DNA of 64,000 nt from JAFLBI01 sp964616465 (GTDB lineage Bacteria > Bacteroidota > Bacteroidia > Chitinophagales > Chitinophagaceae), in contig CAZTTO010000008.1 of the NCBI GenBank assembly GCA_964616465.1, forward strand, positions 83,401 to 147,400, read 5' to 3'. Below, piece by piece: positions 7,046-16,857 of this stretch; the stretch's first letter is position 1; each line of letters begins with the position of its first letter. The translations under genes were made by a program, and so were the position numbers. The notes below the pieces were generated by a model. It did not search any database. It saw nothing but the letters and a program-made list of their open reading frames with translations, and was not told the DNA's origin.

Positions 7046-8962
7046 ATGCAGAAAGGTCAAATTCGGGTACAGACAGAGAATATTTTCCCGATCATTAAGA
7101 AGTTTCTTTATAGTGACCATGAAATTTTTCTTCGTGAATTGGTCAGCAACGCTGTAGATGCCAGCCAAAAACTAAAAACCCTTTCTAATTCAGGTGAAGT
7201 AAGTGGTGAGCTGGGTGAAGTTAAAATTGAAGTAATTCTCAATGCGAAAGAGAAAACATTGACAATAGCTGATAGGGGTATTGGTATGACTTCTGAGGAA
7301 GTTGATAAATATTTAAATCAGGTTGCATTTAGTAGTGCAGAAGAATTTTTGAGTAAATACCAAGATGCGAATATCATAGGTCATTTTGGTTTGGGTTTTT
7401 ATAGTGCTTTCATGGTGGCTGATAAGGTTGAAGTATTAACGCAGAGTCATAAGAGCGAAGCGGGAACCGTTTACTGGAGTTGTGATGGAAACCCTGAATT
7501 TGAATTATATGAAGTGGAGAAGAAAGATAGAGGTACTTCTATCATTTTACATATTAATGAAGAAAGCAAAGAGTTCTTAGAGGCTTCAAGAATTCAATCT
7601 ATTTTAAATCGCTTTTGTAAATTTTTGCCTATTCCAATTTATTTTGTTGATGTAGAAGAAGCGAATAAAAAAGAGAAAGACAAAGAACAAGAAGCTCCAA
7701 AACCAATCAACCAAACCCAACCAATATGGGTTAAAAAGCCAAGTGAACTTAAAAAAGAAGATTATGAGGCATTTTACAGGGAGTTGTATCCGTTTAGTGA
7801 GTTGCCTTTATTCTGGATTCATTTGAACGTAGATTATCCCTTCAATCTTACGGGTGTGTTATACTTCCCTAAGATTAAGCAGAGCTATGAAATTCAAAAG
7901 GATAAAATTCAGTTGTATTGCAACCAAGTATTTGTAACTGATGAAGTAAAAGATATTGTTCCAGAATTTTTAATGCTATTACACGGGGTTATTGACAGTC
8001 CAGATATTCCTTTGAATGTGAGTAGAAGCTATTTGCAGGGTGACCCTAATGTGAAGAAAATCAACAGCCACATCACCAAGAAAGTTGCAGATAAACTTGA
8101 AGAGATATTTAAGAGTGAGAGATCAGAGTTTGAAGCTAAGTGGGAAAGTTTAGGTTTGTTTGTGAAGTATGGTATGATGACCGATGACAAGTTCCTAGAA
8201 AAAGCGAACAAGTTTTTGGTGATGGAGGATACAGAAACCAAGACTGTTGGCGAAGGTGAAGATCAAAAAACTGTTCCAGCCTTTTATACCCTAGAAGAGT
8301 ATAAAATGGCAACTGAAACACTTCAAAAAAATAAAGATGGCAAGCACGTAATCTTGTATACCACGCAACCGATTCAGCAAGATGCTTACATCAAAGCTTG
8401 TAAGGCGAAGGGTTATGTGGTTGTAAAAATGGAAACATTGGTTGATGCTGCCTTCATTAACCATATGGAAATGAAGTGGGAGAATGTTCAGTTTGTTCGT
8501 GTGGATGCAGACGTAGTTGATAATTTAATTGATAAGCAAGAAACTTCTGAGAGTGTCCTTTCTAAAGAAGAAACTGAAAAACTAAAAGGACTCTTCCAAA
8601 TGGATGTAAAAGATATTCATTTGACTGTTGAAGTGAAAGGATTAAGTAAGGAAGCACCACCTGTAGTTGCTACAAGGCCAGAGTTTATGAGAAGAATGAA
8701 AGATATGGGTGCTGTTGGTGGTGGTATGGCTGCATTTTATGCAAATATGCCAGATGAAGTAAGTTTAACTGTTAATGGTAATCATCCAATTTATGATAAG
8801 ATTCTAAAAGAGGCTGAGTCTAAGCAGAAAGATCAGGTTAGAACGCTTGCTGACCTTGCTTTACTCTCACAAGGCTTATTGAAAGGTGCAGAATTGTCTA
8901 ACTTTATTGAGCGTAGCGTAAGAATGATGGAAGGGACGGGTGAGACTGTAACTACTGCCTAA
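7046..8962 (+). CDS. htpG: Molecular chaperone HtpG (Hsp90 family)
   Basis: 638 residues, normal for the family. The GHKL ATPase motifs are present: ELVSNAVDA (31-39), DRGIG (76-80) and GHFGLGF (112-118). The middle and C-terminal dimerisation domains follow, including NVSRSYLQ. It is a cytosolic ATP-dependent chaperone that remodels client proteins with DnaK. It stands alone, is transcribed divergently from the T9SS cargo gene and ends at a bidirectional terminator. Confidence 0.97.
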   Translation: MQKGQIRVQTENIFPIIKKFLYSDHEIFLRELVSNAVDASQKLKTLSNSGEVSGELGEVKIEVILNAKEKTLTIADRGIGMTSEEVDKYLNQVAFSSAEEFLSKYQDANIIGHFGLGFYSAFMVADKVEVLTQSHKSEAGTVYWSCDGNPEFELYEVEKKDRGTSIILHINEESKEFLEASRIQSILNRFCKFLPIPIYFVDVEEANKKEKDKEQEAPKPINQTQPIWVKKPSELKKEDYEAFYRELYPFSELPLFWIHLNVDYPFNLTGVLYFPKIKQSYEIQKDKIQLYCNQVFVTDEVKDIVPEFLMLLHGVIDSPDIPLNVSRSYLQGDPNVKKINSHITKKVADKLEEIFKSERSEFEAKWESLGLFVKYGMMTDDKFLEKANKFLVMEDTETKTVGEGEDQKTVPAFYTLEEYKMATETLQKNKDGKHVILYTTQPIQQDAYIKACKAKGYVVVKMETLVDAAFINHMEMKWENVQFVRVDADVVDNLIDKQETSESVLSKEETEKLKGLFQMDVKDIHLTVEVKGLSKEAPPVVATRPEFMRRMKDMGAVGGGMAAFYANMPDEVSLTVNGNHPIYDKILKEAESKQKDQVRTLADLALLSQGLLKGAELSNFIERSVRMMEGTGETVTTA

Positions 8963-8987
8963 AATAGGAGTTTCAATTGAGGATAAG

Positions 8988-9017
8988 AAAAAAGCCGGCA
9001 ATTAGCCGGCTTTTTGA
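8988..9017. terminator. Bidirectional intrinsic terminator
   Basis: AAAGCCGGC-AATTA-GCCGGCTTT at about 8991-9013, flanked by A and T runs. It serves htpG (plus) and the eight-gene operon (minus). Confidence 0.9.
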
Positions 9018-11560
9018 TGTTTAACTTTGATCTTAACTTCAGTTTCTGCTTCAATAGGCTTACCGTCTTTGGTTGCAGGTTTCCATTTTGGAGAAATACG
9101 AATCAATCTTAATCCTTCATTCTCAAACCCATAACCAGGCTTGTTCAATGCAATAGGGTTTTTAATTTTTCCCTGGGCATCTACTTTAAATTTTAATTCA
9201 ATAATATATTCACCAGATGGAGCATCCTTTTCATATAAAATATCTGTCTTTAGATTTGATCTTAAAAACTCCATCCAAGCTTTCTGACCTCCAATAAATG
9301 TTGGTTTACTTTCGTCATTGAATTCTACATCATTGTTGCTCTCAGGTTCTTTTTTAACTTCTGGTTCCTTTTTCTCTTCAACAACAGGTGGGGGCGTTGC
9401 TAAATAAATACTGTCTATATCTGAAGTGACTAGCCTAAAACCAAGATTGTTTTTAATATTTTGAGGTAAAATACCAGCTCTTCTAGATAGTCTTAAGCCC
9501 TTATCAGTATTTGTAATTGATCCGCCTCTAATTACTTTTTGGCTACCAGAAGATGGCCCTTGTGGATTTTTTAATAAGCCTTGAACAGATTTATAATAGC
9601 TGTCCAAATACCAGTCACTACAAATTTCTTCTACATTTCCAGCCATATCAAATATGCCAAGTTCATTTGGCTTTTTACTACCAACAGGACTTGTTTTACC
9701 CCCTGCATTAGCAACAAAAAGTGCGTATTCTCCTAGTTCACTTTCTATATTTGTGCCAGGAAATCTATTGTTTTTACTTATAAACTGCATTCCACCTCTT
9801 GCAGCAAGTTCCCATTCTGCTTCAGTTGGTAAACGATATTTTTTATTAGAGAATCGATTTAGTTTAGTTAAGAACTCTTGTATCATTTCATAACTAACTT
9901 GTTCAACTGGGCATTGAGCACATTTATCATAAAAACTTGGGTTCTCTTCCATGAAAAGTGTCCATAGTTCTTGTGTTACTTCAAACTTGCTAACCATGAA
10001 ATGATTTACTTCAACATCAATAGAAGGTTTCTCAGGAGCAAAACATTCATCTGTATTTGGGAAAGTACAGCCCATTTTAAAGGCACCTCCTTTAACAAAT
10101 ACTAATGTGCTGTCTAGTTTAGCGGCTGCTTTATAAAATTTAGTTGTGCCATCATCTAAGTCGTATTCATTCTTTTTAAGAAGTGCTACGATTCTTTCGC
10201 TGAATTTGGCTTTTTCAAGAAAAAATTTATTATGCACTTCTTTCAAGACTTTCAAAATACTTGGCGGGTATAATTGTGCACCCGCTTTTATAAGAAGTTC
10301 TGCTTGCTCAATGTTATTATTCATACAAGCTTGTGCAAGCGGAGTAAGATATAAGCTTATACTATCCTGTAGTCTATTGCCATAAAAATTAGGAGAAGCA
10401 CCTTGCTTCAGCAACCAAGCTAAAACGTCTGCGTTTAAATTATTTTTTGTAGTGTAAACTATTGGTAATTGACCATTTGCTATGGGTTCTTCAATATTGG
10501 TTGAATTAATAAAAAATGGTAAGTCGCTTACCCTGTTTCTTTGTAATGCAATTAAAATTTGTTCGCTTACTGCTTTCTTTCCTGTTTCTACTTCTTTTAC
10601 AAATAAAAATTGTGCTTCAATCTCTTTGGTATTTTTTTCATAGTTTCTTTGTAAATCGCGCAGGTAATTTGTACGCCTATCATTCATATTAAACTCTGTA
10701 GCCTTCTGTTGATAAGTGTTTAAGAGTTGATCTAGTTTGTTTTTATTTTCATTAATTTTTTCTGAATAAAGTTTAATTGGAATTTCATTCCACTCCTTTT
10801 TGCCTTGGCGTGATTCACGAATATCTTTTTGAAGTTCTGAAGAGAGGCTATTATAAACTTCAAATAATGGGTTCATTGAATTTTCAAATTCAATTAAAAT
10901 ACCTTCATGCTCTTTTCTTATACGTTCTTCTTCTTCTCTCTTTATTCTTAGCCTTTCAGCCTCGGCTGCTTCATTTTCCTTTCTTATACGTTCTTCTTCT
11001 TCTCTCTTTATTCTTAGCCTTTCAGCTTCAATTGCTGCATAATCTACTTCTGGAAAATTTACTCTAAAGAGTTTACTTGCTTCACTCACATTTTTTTCGA
11101 CTGTTAAATCAGGTACATTAATTATTGTATCTAAAACAAACTCTTCTTTATCTTCTAAACGAATAAAATATTCTCCTGCTTCCACTGGAATACGCCTATT
11201 GGCACCTGCCTTAATTTTGCCAACTAATGTATCATTCAGGAAAACAGTAATGGTAGATCCTTTATTTGCTCCAATAATTAGATAGCACTGATTATTTTCA
11301 ATAACAGGTTTGTCTTCTTCGTCTTCTTTAATTTTATTAATTGTCTTTGGCTTTACCGAAGGCGTGTTTGTTTTTTTAGGTGCTGGTGCAGGTTTTGTAT
11401 CGGTTTTTTTGGGTAATGTAATTAACTGAGCTTTTAATTCACTTGGCTGAAAACCAATGATCAGAATAAATAACACTATTATTGTAAGAAAATGTGTACA
11501 TATTTTCTGAACAAATGTTTTCCTTAATTGGATATCTCTTTTCATTTCTCTTACACTCAT
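9002..11560 (-). CDS. Exported ankyrin-SUMF1-TonB-like protein, last gene of signalling operon
   Basis: 852 residues from ATG at 11560 (ATG at 11545 also possible). Order of parts: signal sequence (about 20-45, ending ELKAQ), Lys/Pro-rich linker, charged coiled coil with two copies of EAERLRIKREEEERIRKE (about 175-218), ankyrin repeats (about 360-440), a SUMF1/FGE-like domain (about 490-713: GGAFKMGC, RLPTEAEWE, VIRGG, LGFRLV), and a TonB-C-terminal-like domain (about 755-852). The two catalytic cysteines of true formylglycine enzymes are not seen, so the SUMF1 fold probably binds rather than catalyses. It is periplasmic or outer-membrane facing. It is preceded by a shorter relative at 28 nt. 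Confidence 0.8.
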   Translation of the reverse strand: MSVREMKRDIQLRKTFVQKICTHFLTIIVLFILIIGFQPSELKAQLITLPKKTDTKPAPAPKKTNTPSVKPKTINKIKEDEEDKPVIENNQCYLIIGANKGSTITVFLNDTLVGKIKAGANRRIPVEAGEYFIRLEDKEEFVLDTIINVPDLTVEKNVSEASKLFRVNFPEVDYAAIEAERLRIKREEEERIRKENEAAEAERLRIKREEEERIRKEHEGILIEFENSMNPLFEVYNSLSSELQKDIRESRQGKKEWNEIPIKLYSEKINENKNKLDQLLNTYQQKATEFNMNDRRTNYLRDLQRNYEKNTKEIEAQFLFVKEVETGKKAVSEQILIALQRNRVSDLPFFINSTNIEEPIANGQLPIVYTTKNNLNADVLAWLLKQGASPNFYGNRLQDSISLYLTPLAQACMNNNIEQAELLIKAGAQLYPPSILKVLKEVHNKFFLEKAKFSERIVALLKKNEYDLDDGTTKFYKAAAKLDSTLVFVKGGAFKMGCTFPNTDECFAPEKPSIDVEVNHFMVSKFEVTQELWTLFMEENPSFYDKCAQCPVEQVSYEMIQEFLTKLNRFSNKKYRLPTEAEWELAARGGMQFISKNNRFPGTNIESELGEYALFVANAGGKTSPVGSKKPNELGIFDMAGNVEEICSDWYLDSYYKSVQGLLKNPQGPSSGSQKVIRGGSITNTDKGLRLSRRAGILPQNIKNNLGFRLVTSDIDSIYLATPPPVVEEKKEPEVKKEPESNNDVEFNDESKPTFIGGQKAWMEFLRSNLKTDILYEKDAPSGEYIIELKFKVDAQGKIKNPIALNKPGYGFENEGLRLIRISPKWKPATKDGKPIEAETEVKIKVKHQKAG
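10914..11026 (-). repeat. Tandem duplication inside the coiled coil
   Basis: A 47-bp segment occurs identically at 10914-10960 and 10980-11026 (period 66 bp, 22 residues), encoding EAERLRIKREEEERIRKE twice. The identity is at the DNA level, so the duplication is recent or kept uniform by recombination. Confidence 0.85.
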
Positions 11561-11588
11561 GGGGTTGTTTTATTCTTCAATATTTGAT

Positions 11589-12908
11589 CTATAATTTAGA
11601 ATCACCTTCTATATCGTATCCTGCATCTTTAAATGCTTGCAAATATCTTGGTCTGCTGCCAATTACTTTGCTCAAAATAAATTTTGCATGTTCTTTCAGA
11701 ACTGAAATAGTCATATTAGTATATGGGGTAGCACCTCTTTGCAAAAGAGATTTTAAAAAAGCTAAGTTTTCAGGTTCGTTCTCATCAAAATACTGACAAA
11801 ACTCTAATACAGGCTTTACAGCAACTTGTGCCCCAACATAAACCTGATTATGTTTGTTAATGTCCGCTCCATAATCGACCATCATTTTTACAATCGATAA
11901 ACTTGCTCGAGATTGTATTGCGTACAATAAAGGGGTTGTATTGTTTGTAGCAGCACTTATTCCGTTTGGGTCCTTTAAGAATAAACTTTTTGCACCGTTA
12001 ATATCGTTTTTACTAATTACATCTTTCCATGTTGGAGCAAATGGAGCTGCAACAACACCCCCTCTATTACTAGTTGTTGAGTTTGACTTTCCGCCTCTGT
12101 TTGCTACCTTGTTTTTTAGATTACTCATTTCTGAGGTTAGGTAGTTTACAGAAAGTTTCATTTCTGAAATATTCTTACTAGAGTTTAAAATCATTAACTC
12201 TACTTCTTGATATTTATCTTGAATTTTCTTAATTGTTTGCAGATTTGTAACAGGCGGATTATTATTGAAAAGTATTTTGTAGTACTCAGTGATGGTTGTA
12301 GGTTGACTAATTGCTGAATAGATTTTTACATTCTCCTGAAACTCTTTGTCGAGTGGTTCTATAGACTGTTTTAAGGGGCCAAGTGATGATTCTAGCTGGT
12401 TTATGCTATTCATTTCTACAAAGCTCACAAATGATGCACTTTCAAAAATTGTTTCTTTCCACTGCTTTGCTATATTGCTATAATTAGTTCTTAACTCTTT
12501 TGTTTTATTTTGAAATTGCTTCCAAAACTGTTCAGATATCTTAATATTATTATCTATTCGATCTTGATAAAGTGTAAAAAGCAGGATCTTCTTCTCACTT
12601 GACCACCTGGCTACCCTTTTTTGTTCATCGAACTTTTTTAATTCTTCAAGGCTAGCAAAAGTGATAGGATCATTATCTTCCTCTTGCATTGGTGTTGTAT
12701 CTGCTTTTTTTTCTTTCTCCTCCTTAGATATTTCATTTGTTTCTTTCTTTACAGAAGCGCTATCTTTTTTGGGTGAAGGTGTTGGTCGTTTTTGGGCACT
12801 ATCGGGTCGTGTACCTTTTTTGTACAATCCAGGAGGAAGTGTAACCTGAGCTGATAGTACACTTGATAAGAAAATGAATAATATTAATATTATAGTTCCT
12901 TTTCGCAT
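11589..12908 (-). CDS. Exported coiled-coil and ankyrin-repeat protein
   Basis: 439 residues. A signal peptide (1-20, ending VLSAQ) leads into a Pro/Lys/Glu linker (about 25-80), a long helical region (about 95-270), and ankyrin repeats (about 300-425: TPLLYAIQSRASLSIVKMM, DYGADIN, LLQRGATPYTN). The layout matches the first half of the 9002-11560 protein, so the two look like paralogues, this one without SUMF1 and TonB-like domains. It is probably periplasmic. One nt separates it from the Hsp70 gene, so it belongs to the operon. The binding partner is unknown. Confidence 0.75.
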   Translation of the reverse strand: MRKGTIILILFIFLSSVLSAQVTLPPGLYKKGTRPDSAQKRPTPSPKKDSASVKKETNEISKEEKEKKADTTPMQEEDNDPITFASLEELKKFDEQKRVARWSSEKKILLFTLYQDRIDNNIKISEQFWKQFQNKTKELRTNYSNIAKQWKETIFESASFVSFVEMNSINQLESSLGPLKQSIEPLDKEFQENVKIYSAISQPTTITEYYKILFNNNPPVTNLQTIKKIQDKYQEVELMILNSSKNISEMKLSVNYLTSEMSNLKNKVANRGGKSNSTTSNRGGVVAAPFAPTWKDVISKNDINGAKSLFLKDPNGISAATNNTTPLLYAIQSRASLSIVKMMVDYGADINKHNQVYVGAQVAVKPVLEFCQYFDENEPENLAFLKSLLQRGATPYTNMTISVLKEHAKFILSKVIGSRPRYLQAFKDAGYDIEGDSKL

Positions 12909-12909
12909 T

Positions 12910-14421
12910 TTAAATATAATTGTTCACAAATACCTGGTTCACTAAATCGAGCTGCTCTTGAAAATCATATTTATGCTGAGCATTTTTTTTATGGAATTCA
13001 AATCTAATATCCTGACCATTATCGCCATTTTTCACCTTTACGCCAATTGTTCCATTGAGCCTATTCTCAATTTGAATTTCTATCATCAAATCATTTACAA
13101 GTGGAAGTTGATTAATAACAATGTTGCCCAGTTCATGCACATCTTCTGCTGCATCCCAAAACTGACAAAGCTGTACCTGAAAACTTCTTTGTTGATTTGG
13201 GTTGATTCTATAAGCTTTTTTAGCAGTAACAGGCAAGGGAGTATTTCTGTGAATGGCTAAATCAATATTGGTTTGTTGATTTAATCTTAATCCAATATTA
13301 TAGGTACTAACACTTCTTAGTTCTACTGGTCTAATATCAGATTGTTCACTTTGTTGTAATGAATTGGCATATAAAGCAGCACCCTTTGCCACACTACTTA
13401 ATGGTTGGTGATAAATTAATTGTTGGTGTGGTCCCATTTTTTGATTCCAATAATTATATACCATTTTGCTACTACTTGTTCCGCCAATAAGCACAAACTT
13501 ATTTACATCGCTTAATTGCATCCCAAGAGACCGCAAGCATCTTGATACTGCACTATCTGTTTTTTGAATAAGCTGCAAAGCAGCTGATGCATATTGTTCG
13601 TAATTGAACTTGCATTCAAAAGCATCCCTTCCAAACATCATCCACTTGGTAAAATCTCTAGGCTGATCTGAATCGTTGAGTTGTATTTTTATTTGTTCTG
13701 CAACTTTTTTTAGTCTGTTTTGCGTAAGTCGATCTGTCGGAAATGCTTTCTTAGTTGCTAAATAAAAATTATTTTGAATAGTGTTACTTACTATTTCATC
13801 AAACTCTTTACCCCCTAACTTATTTACCCCATCTTTTGCAATTACATGTAATTGATTTTTTGATTTTGTGATTAGAGTTAAATCAAATGTTCCTCCGCCA
13901 AAATCATATACAAGAATAATTTCATCTTCTATGTTGGCAGTATTTCCGTAACACAATGCAGCTGCAACTGGTTCTTCAAGAATGGCTGATAATGGGAAAT
14001 TTGCTAATCGTGCAGCTTCTATAACCGATTTTCGTTGTACATCATTGTAATGTGCAGGTACTGTTATCACTGAATTGGTAAAGCCATCTGGCATGTACAT
14101 TTCAGTATCGTATTTTATTTTCTTTAAAACAAGTGCCGCAATTGATTCGCTGAACCAAGGATTGTTTTTTTCATCAAAATAAACTGGTTCTTGTGTGCCA
14201 AAATTCCTTTTAAAGTGACTAACAACACTTTTTTGAGGATATATTTCGTATAGATTTTCTGCAAATTGTCCAATAAAAGCCTTTTTGCCATCTAACAATG
14301 CAATTGATGGGGTAGAGGTTTCATTTTTATTATAAGCATCAGGTACAATAACGGGACTTCCATCTCTACTTAATGTAGCTGCAACTGTGTTACTTGTTCC
14401 TAAGTCAATTCCCAATACCAT
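12910..14421 (-). CDS. Hsp70-family ATPase (DnaK-like, short)
   Basis: 503 residues. The nucleotide-binding domain is complete: phosphate-1 GIDLGTSNTVAA (4-15), YDFGGGTFDLTLI (phosphate-2), adenosine motif FVLIGGTSSSKMV and EEPVAAALCYG. After about residue 360 only a short beta-rich region remains, without the helical lid of DnaK (about 638 residues). No DnaJ or GrpE gene is nearby. It is cytoplasmic. Gaps of 1-2 nt on both sides tie it to the membrane protein upstream and the ankyrin protein downstream, suggesting a dedicated chaperone or a sensor of complex assembly. Confidence 0.88.
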   Translation of the reverse strand: MVLGIDLGTSNTVAATLSRDGSPVIVPDAYNKNETSTPSIALLDGKKAFIGQFAENLYEIYPQKSVVSHFKRNFGTQEPVYFDEKNNPWFSESIAALVLKKIKYDTEMYMPDGFTNSVITVPAHYNDVQRKSVIEAARLANFPLSAILEEPVAAALCYGNTANIEDEIILVYDFGGGTFDLTLITKSKNQLHVIAKDGVNKLGGKEFDEIVSNTIQNNFYLATKKAFPTDRLTQNRLKKVAEQIKIQLNDSDQPRDFTKWMMFGRDAFECKFNYEQYASAALQLIQKTDSAVSRCLRSLGMQLSDVNKFVLIGGTSSSKMVYNYWNQKMGPHQQLIYHQPLSSVAKGAALYANSLQQSEQSDIRPVELRSVSTYNIGLRLNQQTNIDLAIHRNTPLPVTAKKAYRINPNQQRSFQVQLCQFWDAAEDVHELGNIVINQLPLVNDLMIEIQIENRLNGTIGVKVKNGDNGQDIRFEFHKKNAQHKYDFQEQLDLVNQVFVNNYI

Positions 14422-14423
14422 TA

Positions 14424-16109
14424 TTAAAAATTTAATTCTTTTTCTAAATCTGTGAGTTGTGTTCTAATATTATTTTGTAAGCTATCTCTCATTTTATCTG
14501 CCATTTGAATGCCTCGCAGCATTTGATCTATAGATGTTTGCAATTTTTGTTGCTGAACCTTCTCTTGACTCATTACATTCATTTTTTGACTCTGCATGTC
14601 TTTCACATTTTTATCTAGCTGAAGAAGTAGGTTTTGAGAAACATCTCTCATCCATGTAGAAATGTGAGTGAGCCAATCGCGTGTTGTTTCATTAAACATA
14701 CGCTTTGACTCCATTTGTAGGGTTTCTTTTGCTTTAGCCAATTCTCTTTCAAATTCTTCTTTTCTTTTAAGGGGAATTCTTCTTCTAAGGTCGTAGACCC
14801 CGTATAGAATCATCAATAAAGAAACGCCGGCAGTAGAAGCTTTAACCCATAATGCAATGTATTTAAAAATGCCACTTTCACTTGCACTTGCTACAATTGA
14901 TAAAGGGGCTAATAGTCCGCCCACAACCATAATAAGTCCAGTATAATCTCTAAGTGCAACAAAATATTCCATTGCTCCTTTTTTAATAATCTCTCCTACA
15001 TATTGCTTGTTGTAATAGCTAAATGAGGTTATGCTTCTTTTTTTATCTGGAAACGGAATATAAATTTCTTCTGGCTTTATTGGTGCAATATCTTTTGATT
15101 GCAGTTGGATATTAATTTTTTTAATTTGGTCTTCAAACGAACTTTTTATGAATTCTTCGTCTTTCTCTAATTCTTGTTCCAAACTTTTATGAATAATTCT
15201 TAGTAGTTCTTTTTGAAATTCTTCTGGTATAGTTGTTTGAACTTTTTCACTTTTTTCTGCAAGGACTGTCCTATCAAAGTCTTCCAGTAATTCAATGCGT
15301 TCTTGAGATTTTATAGTGAATTTGCCCGTATTTGGTTTGTTTAATTCATCATATTTAAACTTGAAATTTTTATCAAGCTCCTGCGATACTTTTTGAATAG
15401 ATTGTCTGATTTGCTGAATAGTATCATTAATATTCATGCTTTGCTCATCTTTTCTAGTTATTTGAGCATTCTGACTGTTTAGAAGTTTTCTGGTATTGTT
15501 TGCTCTGAGTTCTGCATCAGCTATCTCTTTCATGAAATCTACAACTGGTTTTGCTGATTGAAGTAATGTATACTTCTTTACTTTTTCTAGTTGATTTTTT
15601 TCAATTAAAGGAGCAAGAATGTCAAAAAAGGATTTGCCTTCTAAATCACTTAAATTGTAAAATGTTGATTTGACTTTATAGCTTAAAAAACGACTAATCT
15701 TTTTTTGTATTTCAGTATTTCCACTGGCATTGATTACTATAACATATCTATAATCTTGGTTATTTCTGATGGAGCTAAGCAATTCGGGTTGATGATCTAT
15801 ATGATCATCAGCAATGATAAAAAGAATTGCAGGAAAAATTTGTTCAAAAACTTTAAGCTGGCTTTCACCCTCGTGTATGAAACTCAATGAAAAATCTGCA
15901 TCCTTTGCAATTTCAGATAAAATCTTTTTTGCTTCAAGTGCTTTGGAAATAGCAGCACTATGAATGAAAACATGAGCTGGTAACTCTTTCGTTGCAGCCA
16001 TCTTTTTTATTTTATGAACGCTTTCGTCAAGAAAGCCTGCATAACTGCTTACGCCCAATTCTTTTGTGAATTGCTCAATTTGATCGCTTATGCTAAGTAG
16101 TTCTCTCAT
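14424..16109 (-). CDS. Coiled-coil membrane protein, dynamin-like without GTPase motif
   Basis: 561 residues. The N-terminal ~190 residues look like an alpha/beta fold (VFIHSAAI, PAILFIIADDH, YVIVINAS) but have no P-loop. Long helices follow (about 190-350), then a hydrophobic hairpin (about 383-440: LIMVVGGLLAPLSIVA and AGVSLLMILYGVYDL), then a C-terminal helical bundle (about 445-561). A helical stalk with a membrane paddle recalls bacterial dynamin-like proteins, but the GTPase is absent, so that likeness is my inference. It sits between the FHA and Hsp70 genes with gaps of 9 and 2 nt. Confidence 0.55.
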   Translation of the reverse strand: MRELLSISDQIEQFTKELGVSSYAGFLDESVHKIKKMAATKELPAHVFIHSAAISKALEAKKILSEIAKDADFSLSFIHEGESQLKVFEQIFPAILFIIADDHIDHQPELLSSIRNNQDYRYVIVINASGNTEIQKKISRFLSYKVKSTFYNLSDLEGKSFFDILAPLIEKNQLEKVKKYTLLQSAKPVVDFMKEIADAELRANNTRKLLNSQNAQITRKDEQSMNINDTIQQIRQSIQKVSQELDKNFKFKYDELNKPNTGKFTIKSQERIELLEDFDRTVLAEKSEKVQTTIPEEFQKELLRIIHKSLEQELEKDEEFIKSSFEDQIKKINIQLQSKDIAPIKPEEIYIPFPDKKRSITSFSYYNKQYVGEIIKKGAMEYFVALRDYTGLIMVVGGLLAPLSIVASASESGIFKYIALWVKASTAGVSLLMILYGVYDLRRRIPLKRKEEFERELAKAKETLQMESKRMFNETTRDWLTHISTWMRDVSQNLLLQLDKNVKDMQSQKMNVMSQEKVQQQKLQTSIDQMLRGIQMADKMRDSLQNNIRTQLTDLEKELNF

Positions 16110-16118
16110 AGTGGTGTT

Positions 16119-16853
16119 TTAAAAAATATCAATCACGACAGTCTTCATATACTCACTTTCTTCTACTTGTTGCACAATTTGATTAAGTGGAGTATTATTA
16201 ATTTTTACCATCATTTTGGTCATACCAACTTGCACCGTATCTCCTTGTTGCAAAGGTATAATAGATTGTATGCGATGTTCATTTCCATTTATGAAAATTC
16301 CGTTTTTACTTGCTTTACCAAGAATTGAAGCATCTGCAATAGTAATTTTTGTAGGTTGAAGCTGAATGTCAATTACACCATGTAGTCTACTTACATAGGC
16401 GTCTTGATCTAATATGATTGTATTTCCATTGGGTTGTTGGTGTCTTCCAATAAAGGTTCTTCCTCCATAAAGAGGAAATGTTTGTGTAGGCATATTTTCA
16501 GTATGTGTCACCAACCAAGCCAAAATTGAACTAGGATGTTGTACCTGATGTACTGGTTGTGGTTGAAAATAGGATGGAGTAGGGGGAGGCGCAGGATTAA
16601 AGTTAGGCTGTTGGTAGGAAGAAATTGGATTAGGTGCAGCATTTGGAGAAACATTTGCAGTATTACCCATTTGTTTCTGAATGTCCTTTATCTTTTGGAT
16701 ATTTCCTGCATGAAGCTTTTTTAAAAACTCGTTAGGCGCATTATCTACCAATCGCTGAAAGTAATGCAACTTTTCCTCCAATCTACTAATTATATCGCGT
16801 TCTTTAGCAGAATCAGGTAATTCTAAAAATTCAAGTATTTCTTTCTGTGTCAT
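16119..16853 (-). CDS. FHA-domain protein
   Basis: 244 residues. A short helical N-terminus (1-63) is followed by a Pro/Gln-rich linker (about 70-110) and a C-terminal FHA domain (about 125-228) with FIGRHQQ, SRLHG and NGIFING, the conserved Gly-Arg, Ser-x-x-His and Asn-Gly positions that bind phosphothreonine. No signal peptide. It is the expected reader of the kinase encoded three genes upstream, with the PP2C enzyme as eraser. It starts 4 nt after the repeat-protein stop. Confidence 0.88.
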   Translation of the reverse strand: MTQKEILEFLELPDSAKERDIISRLEEKLHYFQRLVDNAPNEFLKKLHAGNIQKIKDIQKQMGNTANVSPNAAPNPISSYQQPNFNPAPPPTPSYFQPQPVHQVQHPSSILAWLVTHTENMPTQTFPLYGGRTFIGRHQQPNGNTIILDQDAYVSRLHGVIDIQLQPTKITIADASILGKASKNGIFINGNEHRIQSIIPLQQGDTVQVGMTKMMVKINNTPLNQIVQQVEESEYMKTVVIDIF

Positions 16854-16857
16854 ATTT

